The notes under the pieces are model-generated. The model ran no database searches, was not told where the DNA came from, and saw only the letters and a list, made by a program, of their open reading frames with translations. Below, piece after piece: positions 1-13,258 of a stretch of 64,000 bases of DNA. Source of the DNA: Anopheles merus (Eukaryota; Arthropoda; Insecta; Diptera; Culicidae); NCBI RefSeq assembly GCF_017562075.2, contig NC_054082.1, positions 23,381,960-23,445,959 on the forward strand. Reading direction: 5' to 3'. The position numbers and the translations under genes were made by a program. The stretch's first letter is position 1; each line of letters begins with the position of its first letter.

Positions 1-330
1 CCGCAAGGGCTCCGAACGAAACGGGGCCCTGAACCGATGCGAAGGGTTATATTGTTTGTTCCCGAGCCGCCAACCTTTCGAAAGTACCACGCGGGTGTGG
101 CCGCAAACGGTGAAAGTGGAAGTTTTATAATACCCGTGAAATTGGAAATTGTTCAATGAATTAGAAGAAAGATTAAAATGTGAGCCTCGCCTCGATACTT
201 TCGCGTGCGCGCGCTGCGCTTCATCGTTCGGCTGATTGGCATCTATCACGGGGAGGACAGGTGTGCGGGGCGGAGAGATGGCAGGGGTTTCATGCAGAGT
301 GCCAAGCTGGAGGAGCATTTTTCTTCCCTT

Positions 331-334
<4 letters not shown>

Positions 335-364
<30 letters not shown>
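335..364. repeat. (TC)n microsatellite
   Basis: An uninterrupted TC dinucleotide run follows a short T-run and continues into an imperfect CTCGC stretch. Read on the minus strand it is a GAGA array, the type of sequence bound by GAGA-factor proteins in flies; any function here is inference. Confidence 0.95.
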
Positions 365-366
<2 letters not shown>

Positions 367-1786
367 GCTCTCGCATGGCTCGCACTTTCATTCTAAGAAT
401 CAAATTTTACCCAACCCAACTCGACAGGCATATTTTCCCATTTCCCATTTCCCTCCTCACGAGGGGCACGAAGGCAAGGCACGCGCGCTCTCGCAAGGAT
501 AAAGGATATTACTTTCGCTAATACCTCGGCCAAGTCGGTGAATGTTTGACGAAAGTATCCCTTTTCTAGGTCATGCTTCACACGTACCGACGGGAACGCG
601 CGCCCAACCTCAGGGTTCTTGCCGTGCTCGGAAGACGGGCGTCGCGCCCGATCCAACAGGCGTGGTTGATCGATTTTTAAAAATCGAATCTTACACCACC
701 GCTGGATGGGAAAGTAAAGTTCTTCCGATTGGTTCGTGTGCTGAATTGCTCATTCGGTACGGTGCGTGAAGCGGTGGAGTGAGTGAGAGAGAAAGAAAGT
801 GCTGAACATAATACGGGCGAGAGAAAAATTCATAACAGGCTCAAATACGCATACACACATGCAACCGTCGGAGCCTGCTCGACTTCAATTGCGGCGCGTA
901 TTTGCTTTATCGTTGATTGTTTCTTTTTGTTTACCGATGCCTCTTTGCCAGTTTCAAGCGAGTTTGAATAAAGCTGTCCCTTGCATCTTCTATAAAAAAG
1001 CTTTTTAATACATGATACACACAAGTTATGAAAATTATAGACAATTCTTTAAATTTATTTAATCATATTAGATTTTTTAATCATATTGCATTAAAATCTT
1101 TCGATTTTAAATACCATTTAAAGCAACAAAATCTTTTTGAAATAAAATTGTTGAAATTAACTTTTTCATTCAAAACACCAGCAAAGTTTCATAAAATACC
1201 CCATTCTATAATTTTTTTACTAACTCACAATTCTATCAAACAACCAACTACCTGCTCCTTTCGTGAAAACCCTGCAATGAAAAAAAGGTTCTCTTCCCGA
1301 TTCGACCAACAAAACGTCCAACGGTTGAATGTAGCATAATGCAAAGAAGGAAAAAAAAGAAACCCATTTCCTGCCCCAGCGTGAAGCGGAAGTGGCGGTC
1401 GATGATTCGATCAGGGTAGCATAGACAAAGCGACGGGCAAAACGAGCGAAAGTGAAAGGCGACCAATAGTGACACAAAGAAGAAGCATAAAAAAACAAAC
1501 ACTCACACACACACACACATACACACAACCAAAGAAACCGCGATTGAAAACGTGTCCAAAAGTAGGCCCCGCCTGTCGTGCCAAGGCTTGTAGTAGGTGT
1601 GGGTATGTGTGAGCGATTGTTTACGATTTCTTATCCAGATTCTATCGTGCCCCGTACGACGATGTGTTCGAGGGTTCGACATTTTTATCCCGCCTACCAC
1701 TCCGTACCTTCTTAGCGACACATGTTTACTGCCACTGTCACGTACATCATCGGAATCAGTGGTTTAAAGAAAAAAAGGGACTCCAT

Positions 1787-1812
1787 GCACACACACACAC
1801 ACACACACGCAC
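1787..1812. repeat. (CA)n microsatellite
   Basis: A short CA dinucleotide run, one of many in the window, with a CG interruption near its 3' end. Confidence 0.9.
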
Positions 1813-4745
1813 ACTAGATCCGGTCGTCTTTGTAAGGTGGTGGGTCTACTGGATCCAGTCCTTCGACAGGTCTTTACGTCTGTAGGTTTACGCTTTTATC
1901 GATCATTGCCACGTGCCAGCGTGCGGTTTGTAACCATTTTCTCCCATTTTTTTTTACTGTTACTATCATGCTTCTCGGGGTGAGTGTGTGTCGTTGGAGG
2001 AAAAAAAACTGATTTACAGTTATGCAAGTAAATCGATGTGACAGAGATCGCAAGCTACGCCAGTAACAATCTGTCCCATACTACGCGTGAGTCATATGAG
2101 GAGACATCGAAACATGCGAGATACATTACATCATCCTTCGGGGACACGTCTGAGACACAATGTATTCCAGTTTTCGTTTCAAAGCACCCCCCCACCCCTC
2201 CCCATTACCCATTTAACTAAACCGTCTAGTGTGGTTGATTGCACATTGCTCATGACATTGTTTCAATCTGTTCCGTTGTTGGCTCCATACGGTAGCTCGC
2301 TGTTTTGCCATTAAATAGTTGTGTAAAACCACAACGAAATGGCTACGAAAAATGGAGAGAACGAGAGAAAAGAAAAACAGTCACTGTGCCAGCTGTACGG
2401 ACAGCATTTCCGAGCACTGGTTCCATTTCAATCTTGTCGCACGGCTTTCAAACAAGCTACCAGGCACACATTTACGACTGCAACCGCTGTTGGCGGCCGA
2501 ACAGCGAGCAACAAACGACCAATAAATAATTTCTTTCTTCCAAAACCTCACACTTTGCTCGGCTGCGGGGTTTCATTTCACTTTGTTTCTATCTGTCTCT
2601 CTGTCTGCTGGTGGTGGTTCCGGGACAGATCGAACCAACGTGTCGTCGTAAACAAAACCTAACAAAACATGCAGATATTACTTCAGCACAGCACAGTGGC
2701 ATAACAAATACCAACACGTCATCCTTTGTTATCTGTCAAACAAACTCTTATAACTCCCTCAAGACGGGGCGGGCAATGCGCGAAGGGATGGAAAACTTTC
2801 CCCTCATCTTCTGTTGATAAACTATAGCGAACCACCATTGCACCATTTCTCAACCGTGAGCAAATTGACCGCATTTAGGGGTCTCGTGAGACAGCGCTCC
2901 GATCGGTTCATTTGCCATTTGCTTTCCAATTTTTCATGCCCCCTCCCCCTAGTGGGCCGCAGTCGAAAGTTTTTGCTCTCTCAATCAATAAAATCAAAAC
3001 AACACGAGGATCGCTCCGACCCAGTAGAGTGCGGGGCAGGCGAGGGAGGCGGTAAAATCGAAACAACACATCCACCCACCCGCACCCCGTATCCCGTTTT
3101 GCAGCAGTCCACAGGACTCCATATGCTTCCTGCACCCTGAAGATGAGATCATAAATCAAATTTCGCTCGAGGTATACGCGGTGCGCGATTTTCCAACCGC
3201 TTCCGTTGCTGCTCAGTTCAGTCAAGCAGGAATTGAATAAAAATCCGACAAACAAGCCACTTTTCCTCCCAAACAGCGTGTGTGTGTGTGTGAGAGAGAG
3301 AGTTGAGGGTTCACGGGTAGGGTACTGAGATGGTTTCCTTAGTTTCGCCAAACGGAGCGTAACGAGCATCCTTCCCGCACCAACGAACCTTCGTACGTAA
3401 TTGGCTTGTAGACGGTAAAGGGTCTGCTTAAATGCGCAACGACGTGTTCGTACGTATGTGTGTATGTGTGCGTGTGTGTGTGTGTTAGAAAGTATGTGTG
3501 AATATGTTCTTTGTTAAACACACATAAACATAAATACAATGCCTTCGTCACGCCACATGTCTTTCCATAAAATATGTGAGGCAACATCACGGGAGCTGGA
3601 AAAGGAAAACACACACAGAGAAAGCTAAATACAACCAAAGCAACTGGCGGAAGAGAAGATTAGATCCCCACCCACCCCACCCATTGAGGGAGCATTTTAT
3701 TTTCCTCTGTTTTTTTTGCTGCTATTGTTGTGCTGTGAGAACGGAAAAGACATGAGAAGTTGTGATTTAATAACTGCTCTTCCCAGCCCGTTCAAGCTGC
3801 TTGACCTAGCGCATGACTTTACATTTCTTCGGCGCCAGAATGGGATTCCTTTCGGAACACGCTCTCCTTCCCCCACGGCCAACTAGCGACGAGAATACAC
3901 CCTCGTTCACCGCTTTCCACAAGCGACCCGCGGATCTATTTTTCCCGCGTTCGGTATTGATTGTAGCTAGAAAGCCAGTTTCCTCTCCTCCGGGTCATGT
4001 GGCCCATGTGTGTGAGTGTGTGGGTTGGTAGAAAGGTTGCATCATGTGCGGCGCGTGTGTGATAGTTGATAAATAAATATATTATCCTACACATGGTTGG
4101 ATACTGCCCCGTCATCGTTGCGTGAATTGATTTATCGCGATAGAGTGGGCTGGGGCTGGGCTTGATGAGAAGCAAAGGGAGAGCAATGACATGGCAAAGA
4201 AACACAAGACTTCGAGCGAGCAGGACGCCGTTTGGGCGCTATGATAGTGCTTGTTCGATAGTGATATCGAATCGAATGTTGATACGCGGTACCATTGTTG
4301 GCTCATCTTGGTTGGTTGGTGGGTTTATTTTGGTAAAGTGTTTACAGCAGGATAATTGTATTGATAAGAAAGGATAATTTCGTGCATGTCGTGATGGCTT
4401 AATGTATGTTCGAAAGGGTAAGAATCGTTTAACATCATTGTATCCTCTTTGTGTTGGAATATTCTGTTTTGCGTTGTTCAACAAGGCATTTTTTTAGCGG
4501 AGCATTGTCTTTTCTGCTTCAAACATTGTATAAAGATTTGTACAATAAATATAGTTAATTAAATTTAGTAAAACACGATTAAGTTGCAGTATCAAAAAGC
4601 TACCCTAAAACGTTCATAGCTGAACACCTTTCCCCAAATCAATGTTAGGCCATTAAAGCTATTTAGTATTATGTATGAAAACAACATTGAATTGAACGCG
4701 AATGTTCTGCCCGACTAGTTTAACTATTAACACGCTTTGAAAAGA

Positions 4746-4772
4746 GGGGAGGGAGAGGGGGAGGGGGAGGGG
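4746..4772 (+). other. G-quadruplex-type guanine runs
   Basis: Five runs of three to five guanines are separated by one to three bases, mostly a single A. This meets the usual pattern for an intramolecular G-quadruplex with very short loops. The whole tract is also purine-only, so a triplex is an alternative structure. Confidence 0.75.
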
Positions 4773-5592
4773 AGAAAATCTAAACCAAAACTGCTATGAA
4801 ATAACAATGGCTCAAAGCACAACTAAAAACGCACCAAACGCCCATTTTATGCAGCATTTCAATTATGATTTCGTAATCATTACTCCCCGAAGCGAAACCA
4901 AATCCGATGCGATGATAATTACATACCCCCTCTGCACACACACACACACATCTGGCACTCATACCCACCCGTCTGTGTGCTGCGTGTTGGGAATTTAAAT
5001 CCCAATAAATACTTTACCAAACCAAACCAAAACCCACCCCCTCCCGGAGACGACTCACACTCATCCCTCCATGACAATTAGGAAGCGGTTTAAATACCAA
5101 CCAACTGGTGCATGGGAAACTTTACCCCACGTGGCGCCATACGTTTCCGCCCTGAGTAAGCGTGCTTCATGTTTGATGAAGTAATGTGATTATTGTATAC
5201 TTGCCCCAGCACCGACCGACCGATCCTTCGGAGTGCTATCCGAAGCTATCATCCCCCACTGACTCGCAACATGCTACACATACGCTACGCCTCGCCCGTT
5301 ATGTGTTTGTAATTCAGTGTAATGATACGTATTTACCTCAACCTAGCCCGCAAAAACGTTTTGTTACGGCTACCCCCAACCCCTCCACAGACGATCCCAT
5401 CCCGGAGCGGTGTAGGGGGGGAGGGGGCAAAACTGTTGGGGTCATACATCAAAAATGTTCTCCCAAACCTTCCAACTCGCACGGTTCCGCCCGATCCGAA
5501 TGGCTTCAACCATCGTCGTCTGCAAGGCGCTGATGTAATTGGTCATGTTTCCAATTCCCTTGACAAATGGGGCCGTGTTTACAGTGCGATCG

Positions 5593-5627
5593 GAGGGGAG
5601 AGGGAGGGTGGGGGAGAGGGGAAAGGG
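5593..5627 (+). other. G-quadruplex-type guanine runs
   Basis: Several runs of three to five guanines lie within 35 bases, separated by short A, AGA or T loops. A further G-rich stretch (a seven-G run and a five-G run) lies about 170 bases upstream at 5415-5427. Together with the tract at 4746-4772, this makes a small cluster of G-rich plus-strand motifs. Confidence 0.7.
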
Positions 5628-6032
5628 CACAACCTCCCTCGGTGTAATATATGTTATGCTCTAGCTTTCCCAAAAGTTATCCCAGCTGGGGTACGTTGCA
5701 CAGTTTTAGGTTGCGGCGGTTGACAACTTCCAATTTCAGCTCGTGGCACACAGTCAGTCAGTCTCCCGCTGACCAGCGCCCCTCGGAGCGGAAAGGCTAA
5801 CGGAAAAGGGAGTTCGATATCGGCTCGGAACCTGATTAAATATTGATTCGGAAATTGGTCACCATATCATACTCTGCCCGGGTGGAAAACGATACGCTTC
5901 TGCGATATGTGGTATACGCTTTGATGGGCTGGTGAGTAGGAGAGCGCAGGAGTGGACAGTCTGATGAAGGTGTGCGACACATTTGAAGGTGGAAGCAACA
6001 AAAACTGACGAGCGCAACCGATCCACCCACTC

Positions 6033-6035
<3 letters not shown>

Positions 6036-6080
<45 letters not shown>
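6036..6080. repeat. (GA)n microsatellite
   Basis: About 22 GA units run without interruption and then degrade into AAGAGATCGAGAGA. It is a candidate GAGA-factor binding array by sequence only. Confidence 0.95.
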
Positions 6081-6086
<6 letters not shown>

Positions 6087-6543
6087 TCGAGAGAATGAAA
6101 GGGATAAAAAAGCCACGAGAAATGGAATGGAAACTAGCTTATCAACGATGAAACCGGTGACGAGGTTATGAATTTCAATTTCCAAACTTTGTCCTCGTCC
6201 ACGAAGCCAGCGGTTCGTCGGCAAACGGTGCAAAGGCTCGCTCCATCCTGTGTACAACAAAGCAGCTTCCCTTCCATAGCTTCCACCCTTAAAGTCCGTG
6301 CGTGACCGGAGCCCGGTTCGTTTGTCACGCTATAGTTTTTGAAACACTAGCGCATGGCACCCGGTTTTTTTTACCCATGTGCTGGTTCTGTGTGTTGTAT
6401 CTATTCCTATTCCGGATTCCAGCTGCTGTCCGTTACAAAACTGCTTCGTTGATCGGTGACCCTCCCGGGAGAAAGGGAGAGAGAGAGAGAAGGAATGGTT
6501 GACCTGTAGGTTGTGTCATTTCCCGCTTCTATGTGCCTATGCT

Positions 6544-6569
6544 CCATCATCATCATCATCATCATCATC
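6544..6569. repeat. (CAT)n trinucleotide repeat
   Basis: About nine CAT units in a row, in non-coding context. Confidence 0.95.
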
Positions 6570-7114
6570 GATTGATTGTCATTGTATTGATTGCTGTGTG
6601 TTGTCGAAGAAGGGATATCGGGGCTCGGTATTAGATTCGGCACTAAACAAGCCGGAAACAACAACAACACAATGATAAAACGCCTGTAGCTTTGTTGCGT
6701 TGGTCCGATGGTTGAAAGATAGGGTAATTTGTTTCGATACGGCTGGTATGTTTTTTTCCCCCCATTTTGGCTGATCGTTTTCATCGAGTGCGCGATGTAC
6801 GAGCCAATCAAGCTGCATCGTTTCAACCTGGGAACGAAAGCCAATGAAATTAATTTGCAATACTATCTTTCAATGGATCTAGAAGCTATTAAAGCATATT
6901 ACAACATGCCTTATTTCTAGAACTTGTTTTTTAAAGTTTGCCCTATCAGTTTGTACACCCCAAAAATTGATAACTTCACACGAAAATCAGCATTTCGGAT
7001 ATTGAATATAGACAACATTCGGCGGACAAACGCGTAAAGCAATCGCACAAACTCAATCCTACACGCAGCGATAAATTTATCATCATTAGCCAGTTATTGA
7101 ACTTCCCCTTTTCT

Positions 7115-7166
7115 ATAATGTGCCCTTTTTTCTTCCCTTTTTACCCGATTTATTCGCAGGTAAGCT
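7115..7166 (+). other. candidate recursive (ratchet) splice site
   Basis: A long pyrimidine-rich tract (about 7119-7150) leads into TTCGCAG, and the acceptor AG at 7158-7159 is followed immediately by GTAAGC at 7160-7165. An acceptor fused to a donor with no exon between them is the signature of recursive splice sites used to remove very long introns in flies. An alternative reading is a 48-base phase-1 exon, 7160-7207, ending before GTACCG. The element suggests that a plus-strand transcript crosses this point. Its use in vivo is inferred. Confidence 0.5.
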
Positions 7167-8094
7167 TCGCCGGCTGCACGGAAGCTCGCAACAGTCGCAC
7201 GAATCAGGTACCGACGCCGCAAATAGCGCACAATTCAATCTCCTGCCATGCCTCGCCCCTTTACCAGTGCCATCTATTTTAAGAACCAACTCTTTTCGTT
7301 CGCGTTATATGGCGCTTAAGCGCTGTGTCTATTTCACCATTTAAGCAATGGCAGCGCAACCGGACCAGCATTGAACTGCGCTTTCAAACAATACTCACCT
7401 GAGCTGTGTGTCTGTCTGTCTGGGAGTAGTTAAGTTCCAGTGTCTCAGTGTTATTCTCGGTTCAGCTAATCCCGCCGCTTCAATCTCAAATCCCAACCGA
7501 ACCGTGCCCGGCCACCAGTGCCATCATCGCGCGTGAGTCCTTCAGGACTTTAGGACCAACTACCTTGCTGGCTTCGGCCTTCAGGTCGACAAAAACCAGT
7601 ACAAAGGTCGGTTGGTTCCGATGTCTCGCCGGCTGCTACACAAAATTTCCGCCCCATGGGGGAAGCTTTTCTCTACTGGGAAAAGCTTTACTCATGATCC
7701 TTGTCACATCTCTGGTGCGGGCGTAGTGCGGACCGATTTGTCGTCCGTAGGGTGCGCACGATGTGTCCCCCGGGAGGAAAGGGAGGAGGTATAATCCCGC
7801 CCCACTTGTTCTTTCTCTTCACATCTCACCAGCGTGGGTAGAGGGGGGCTAACTTTTGGAATCTGCAATCGCTGCCTAATTCATGATCACTCACAAAGCC
7901 CCGCGGACTTGCTGCATATTTCTTGCTTCGTGTTGCCAATCCACCATCAAAACGGGCACTCAACCAAATAAAATCAACCAGCGAGCACAGACAGTGTGGG
8001 GATCATTACTAGTTTGTCCTTCCAATGAATCATCTCAATCTGACCTCCCCACCCAGACCAAGAAGTGTCGAAGCATAAAGTTAAAGCTCGTTTC

Positions 8095-8106
8095 GGGGGG
8101 GGGGGG
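8095..8106. repeat. poly(G) homopolymer, 12 bases
   Basis: A run of 12 consecutive G residues. Its length is likely polymorphic and error-prone in sequencing. Confidence 0.9.
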
Positions 8107-9441
8107 CGACAGCAGCTCGCGCGAGGTGGAAAGCAACTCCGATTCCAAGCTGCAAAGCCCCGAGATTATCGACGAAATCCTATCCGGCTTATTCGTTTGT
8201 GTATCTTTGTTGCTGCTCGGCAACCATCCAACGACCAGCTCGTACTGGATATGATCCGTTCCCATGCCAACCTCTAAACGAACGGTCAAACAAGCGTACT
8301 CGGAGGGTAATTTAAATCATCCGACTGGGGTGGATTCTTTCGCTCGGTCGAAAAGCTGCACAGAATACAAATGTGTGTCCTAGGGAGCTTTTGAAGGTGC
8401 TTTACAAGCTCCTTTCTTCCTCTGTTGGATGGGCGGGATGGGGTAAAAAATACTTTTAAAAACAATAAATACAGCCTCGAAGCTGTTTACTAGCCGAATC
8501 CATCGCATCGCAATAACAATATCTTTCGCGCCCGAAACTTTGGAATGTTTCCTGCGGGAGAGATGTACAACCAACGGCCCCAAACCGAACCGCTTTGACC
8601 TCGATTTGCCGTTGATGATGCTGGCGAATGGCCCACCACCTCCAACCGGTGAATGGTCCGTGGCCTGAGGGTGTTTTTTACACTCCGAATTTTGGGTTTT
8701 TGTGTAACCCAAAAGTATGAACCTTAGTTTGGCTTTGGCCTGTGGAAAAGAACCCCCGGGGTTCACGAAGGTTATGGTATCGACACCGACATGTTCGGCT
8801 TTGCTGGACATAGTGCAGTATCCTACGCATCATTTCTTTTTTTGGGGAACTGGAAACAGTAAGCGGCAACGTTCGGCCTTTCGTGTGTTACAATAGGCCA
8901 GTGTGGTCTGGCAAGGTTTCGACCTTCCCGAACGTAACTCCCATAACTCTCCTAGTGACGCTTGCCATCGTCAAATTTCTTGGCTTGGGTTTAATCCCGC
9001 GAGAACCACACACCGACTGGTCAGCTTAGAAAAGGGTGGAACACGGGTGTATGAAAGCGATATGGATGTACGTGTACGCATGGCACCAAATGTTGTTTTG
9101 CTTCACACACACACATACACACACTTTGGATGGTCAATGGCCTTTGGTTATAAAATCCATCCTTTTTTCAGCCCTATTTCTTGGCAAACCCAACCACACA
9201 CCCAAACTCCCGTCTTAGAATGTGACGGTCCTGTCCTGTGTGATCTCCAGTGGCTGCAGTTGAGTGGTACTGGTACACTCAACAACAACCAAAAAAATCC
9301 GTTGATACAGGCACCGCCCAACAGAACCTAAAAATCCGGATAGCGATAATTGGCCCTGCTGCGGTGGGAAATAGCCCAGCCCAGCGGTGCTACCCGATCT
9401 TGCCCGATTCCTAGCCCGTGAAAGGTGGTAGTTTTACGTTG

Positions 9442-9544
<103 letters not shown>

Positions 9545-9994
9545 TGTGTGCAACCCATGTCTCCGTTGTGGGAAAATGAATCCTCGCGAAGCACGGCAGA
9601 GAGCTGCCTTCGGTAAGGTAACAAGCACTAACCCACAACGGAACGGTGCGAAAAGGGAAAATGTACCTACATACACACACACAACCCAAGCTACTAAACA
9701 ACATAACACTGACCACAAGTGGGTCGTTTGCGACAGACTAGCGAACCTTGTGGCCGTCTTCTGTGAGGGCCAAACTATTCCTATTGCAACGAAATCGGTC
9801 CCCCACTTTTTCTCCCCACTGGGCATACAGCTGGGACGATGTGAAAACCAAGGGGGAGATGAAAAAAGAATAACATCCAGATGAAAGTACGGACCGGCAC
9901 AACCCACCGGGATGGGTTGTTTTGCGAAACGGATTGACTCCTTTGATAAACAGAGAAAGGGAAGACACTGTGTGAAAAAAGGGGTTAGACAAAA

Positions 9995-10020
9995 GGGAAG
10001 GAGGGGAGGGAGTTGGGGGG
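9995..10020 (+). other. G-quadruplex-type guanine runs
   Basis: Runs of three, four, three and six guanines lie within 26 bases (with an additional GG in the first loop), meeting the loop-length pattern for a G-quadruplex on the plus strand. Confidence 0.6.
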
Positions 10021-10875
10021 AATGATGCGGAGTAAAACACAGACCTGACAAATGGTACATTCTCTTCATCAAACCGGTCATCTTACAGACGACTGACTTG
10101 AGTTTTGATTGCTTTACCCAACCATTTCACCCGCAAGCTCGAATTCTCGGAACCTGTCCGATGCAACCATTTTGTGCTTCGGTGCCGCTTGCTAGCGTGC
10201 GTTTTATCCACTCATACGCTGAACTGTTAGGGGCAGTTGTAGCAGAAAAATATCATTCCTCGATTCTATTGCTCCTTCCTATCGGTACCGCGGTAGCACT
10301 TAATGTATACGGATTCATTTTTTTGGTTATATTTTTGAATGCCCTGTTCCTCATTTCTAAGAAGCAGTAAATTAATCCTAAAAGGGTGAACACTGTTGAA
10401 GGTTTGATTGTAGGTTTTGATATTTGATATGTGTCCGTGTTTCTTTTAATAACCGTTTTTATGTGTAAGCTTTCAAACTATCAGATTAAACGGAGATGGA
10501 AAGGTGTGGTTCGTAAGGTTTACCTTTCCTCTGATGGAAGGCGCACTTACTTTAAAGGCATCTTTTTCTCTTTCATCTCATCTATTAAGTGGGTTACCAT
10601 CGGCATCGGCAAAAAATAACGAAGAAATGCTTCGCTTAACCATTTATTTTTTGAATTACTCGAAAATAGCTCTGCCGCCCTCTCTCCTTTATCAAATACG
10701 GTCCAAATTAGTACGAACGGTTATCACTTGTGCATCTTGTATTTGCTGCCCATGCCGTATATCTGGATCGAACATTCTGGCAGACTATTATATATTCTTC
10801 AAATCTTTCCACCCTCGCAGCCTGAAGTTGGAAAAGCTAATTTGAGTTGCTGTTATGGCTTGGGAAAAGTCGAAG

Positions 10876-10878
<3 letters not shown>

Positions 10879-10917
<39 letters not shown>
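10879..10917. repeat. (CA)n microsatellite
   Basis: About 19 CA units without interruption. Confidence 0.96.
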
Positions 10918-10918
<1 letters not shown>

Positions 10919-13214
10919 CTACCCCTGTCACGTTCGTCTGTTTCTGTTGAATGGACCAATCCGAGGCCTGCAATTCCGTGCGGTCTAATATCGACCAACA
11001 TATCGAACTGCCGGGAGCATATTTACCTTTTTTTGTTCCTTCTCCTTGGAACTGGAGTACCAATCGTTACCGGGTAGTACCTGCTCCAGCAAAGCGTATA
11101 GAGGCTGGATGTAAGAAATCGAAGGTTTTAATTTAAGTTTGTCTACGATTCGCCCCGACGGCGCCAACCTTCAGTGGGAATTGTCGGTTGAGCTTAACAA
11201 ACCTACCTCCCCCCCCCCTTCGGCTGCGGTAGAATCCATTCTCGGAATAATTTGCCCCCTTTATGCTGCAAAACTTTATGCAAATTGGTTTAATTTAAAG
11301 CTTCGATTTAAAATTTACTTTGGGGCTATTCTGTTTGTTGGGGTTTCTTGCTTCGGCTAGCTCCCCATTCTGATGTTTGATCTTTATTGTAAAATTAGCA
11401 TTTTTTTTTTTCTTGCGACGATGAATAAGCTCAATTTATCCGAAAGGTACAGAGCCGCACCTGAAACTGAGTTGGGAAAATGTTTACGTAAAAATGCTTG
11501 TTTTATTTTGAGTAAAGGTTGTGATTATAGAGAAACGCTTGGAATTCAATACAACTGACACAACAATCCTAATAATCTACTGTATTAATTTGAATATTTT
11601 ATGATATGGAGCATTGTAAATGTTTTAAGCTACATTTCTATTGAGAAAAAAACTTATTTTGTTATTTGTGTTTTCAATAACATTTAATTTATTTCATATT
11701 TAAATAGGTTGAGTTTTTTCCGATTTGTATAAAGACAATACGACTTTAACTCTATTTTCTGGTCTTTCAAATGAAGGGCAGCGTACATTCGTTCGTTGTA
11801 AATAATTTTGATAACATAAATTAGTACTATAATATGCTTTACTGCATTGCAGATTAATTTTTGTGATTTAATTTATTAAAATAAACAATTTGCCATACAA
11901 AGGAAACACTCAGAAAGACGACTTCCATAAGCTTTGAAGGTTTAAAATAACGATATAATTATATAACCGCTCTGTGTGTGACGTGCAAAATTAAACAACG
12001 TACTATTTTCGGAACCACCAACAAACTCCGCAACCGTGGCACGGACCGCTCAATCGCCCCCTCCTGCAAAAAAAAAAACCAAACTCACGACGCAAATTTA
12101 CAACTATCGCACATGACGCGATCAGCCCGACAAGATTAATGTCCCACATGTTGGTGACGATTGCCATGGTGCGATTATGCGCGATGCTGAGCACCAGATG
12201 AGTCGGCCATTATAATCGTACCGCACAGCAACCATCGCACAAACGGTACTAGCGCCTACCGCTGCTGCGTTACGACAAGCAACGATATCTACCCCACTTT
12301 TCCAACCATCCAACCACCACCCACCCACCCATACGCTTGGCAGGCATGGGAAGCATCAACTCTCCATTTCAAGTGCCGTTCCCTCTCGTAACGCTTGCGC
12401 CGCTACGTTTTGCGCTCAACTTTCGCTGCGAGTATTCATACCGATGCGTATTGTTGGATTGACATCGATCTGTACGTAGCCCTCGGTGGCACTCCTCCGC
12501 ACTTTAACTATAAACAGAAGAAACCTTACCGATCGTGTCGGTTTTCCACCAGCTCGAGATGGCATTGTGTTGCAAAAGGAAGGATGGCGGACCTAAAAAA
12601 AAAGAAAGGTGAACGGTTCTACCGGTAAAAGATATTTCATTCAAACGGGCCCCATGCAAAGGGCACAGACCGCGAGGGAAGGCGCAAACTCATGATGTAC
12701 ACACAGTAGTAACAGCTGGACGCAAGAGAGCGAGAGAAAGAGGACGAGAAACTTTCACGCACGCACATAAACGTACTTCGAGGACTTGAAGAAGAATGAA
12801 GCCGCACATCGGGGAAGCGGACAAGATTTATGTCTCTCGGATAGAATGCCTATCGGTGTGCGCAAACAATAGACCAATCCTTCCCCTCCCCCTCACGGTG
12901 CGACACTTCATCTCAAGGTGATCTTCCATTTGATGAGATGGCTCATCGAAAGTGCGCTGCCCGACTGCTCGACGTAAGAGGTGTGTACTGGTATATATGC
13001 GCCTACTGCCTGTGTCCCAAGGCGGCTGGGGTGTTTGCTATCGTCGGTTTCCCGGGCAACGCCAGTTGAAACACTTTGAAAACGAATCATCATCATCGAC
13101 GAGACAATCTTAGGGAGCGAGGCCTCATGGTGCGAGGACGAACACTGTACGACGAGTAAAAGCTTTTACTTTGCACAAACGCTCGCCTCAATATTTTTGT
13201 TTTTTTTTTTTCAG

Positions 13215-13258
13215 TCAAGATACCTGTATGTGTGCCTTGTCACTGCTTGCCACCGCAG
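13215..13258 (+). other. weak candidate micro-exon or decoy splice pair
   Basis: An excellent acceptor (a long T run then CAG, ending at 13214) precedes 44 bases that end in CAG followed by GTAACA. In the frame ending in phase 1, compatible with the exon at 24942, the stretch is open but gives Cys-x-Cys rather than the LIM Cys-x2-Cys. In another frame it gives Cys-x2-Cys but ends in phase 0 and would not join. I list it only because both splice signals are good. It may equally be a nonproductive intronic site. Confidence 0.15.

Larger units (their letters stand above)
1..6500. other. non-coding region (intron or 5' flank), first block
   Basis: I see no supportable exon here. The open frames present are short, lack codon bias, and several run through simple repeats. 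The block holds a (TC)n tract near 335-364, an AT-rich island at about 1000-1255, CA/GT tracts near 1503-1520, 1787-1812, 3278-3301 and 3455-3485, guanine-rich strings at 4746-4772 and 5593-5627, and a (GA)n tract at 6036-6080. If the recursive-splice-site candidate at 7159/7160 is real, this block is intronic to a plus-strand transcript, presumably the LIM/RapGAP gene. Otherwise it is 5' flank or intergenic DNA. Confidence 0.6.

Noticed and set aside
5640..5710. Cys-Asn-Ile-Cys motif before GTACGT
   Set aside because: The donor is in phase 0, not the phase 1 needed, and the frame has no coding character.
9549..9612. Possible first LIM exon: Cys-x2-Cys-x2-Cys-Gly-Lys then a phase-1 donor (GTAAGG at 9613)
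   Set aside because: Phase and donor fit, but the only sequence upstream is about 100 bases of GT repeat with no acceptor AG, and the spacing to the next zinc ligand would be about 25 residues, beyond the LIM range.
12980..13060. Cys-Ala-Tyr-Cys motif in an open plus frame with correct spacing to the LIM His
   Set aside because: It requires a donor GTTTCC, which is poor, and has no good acceptor.
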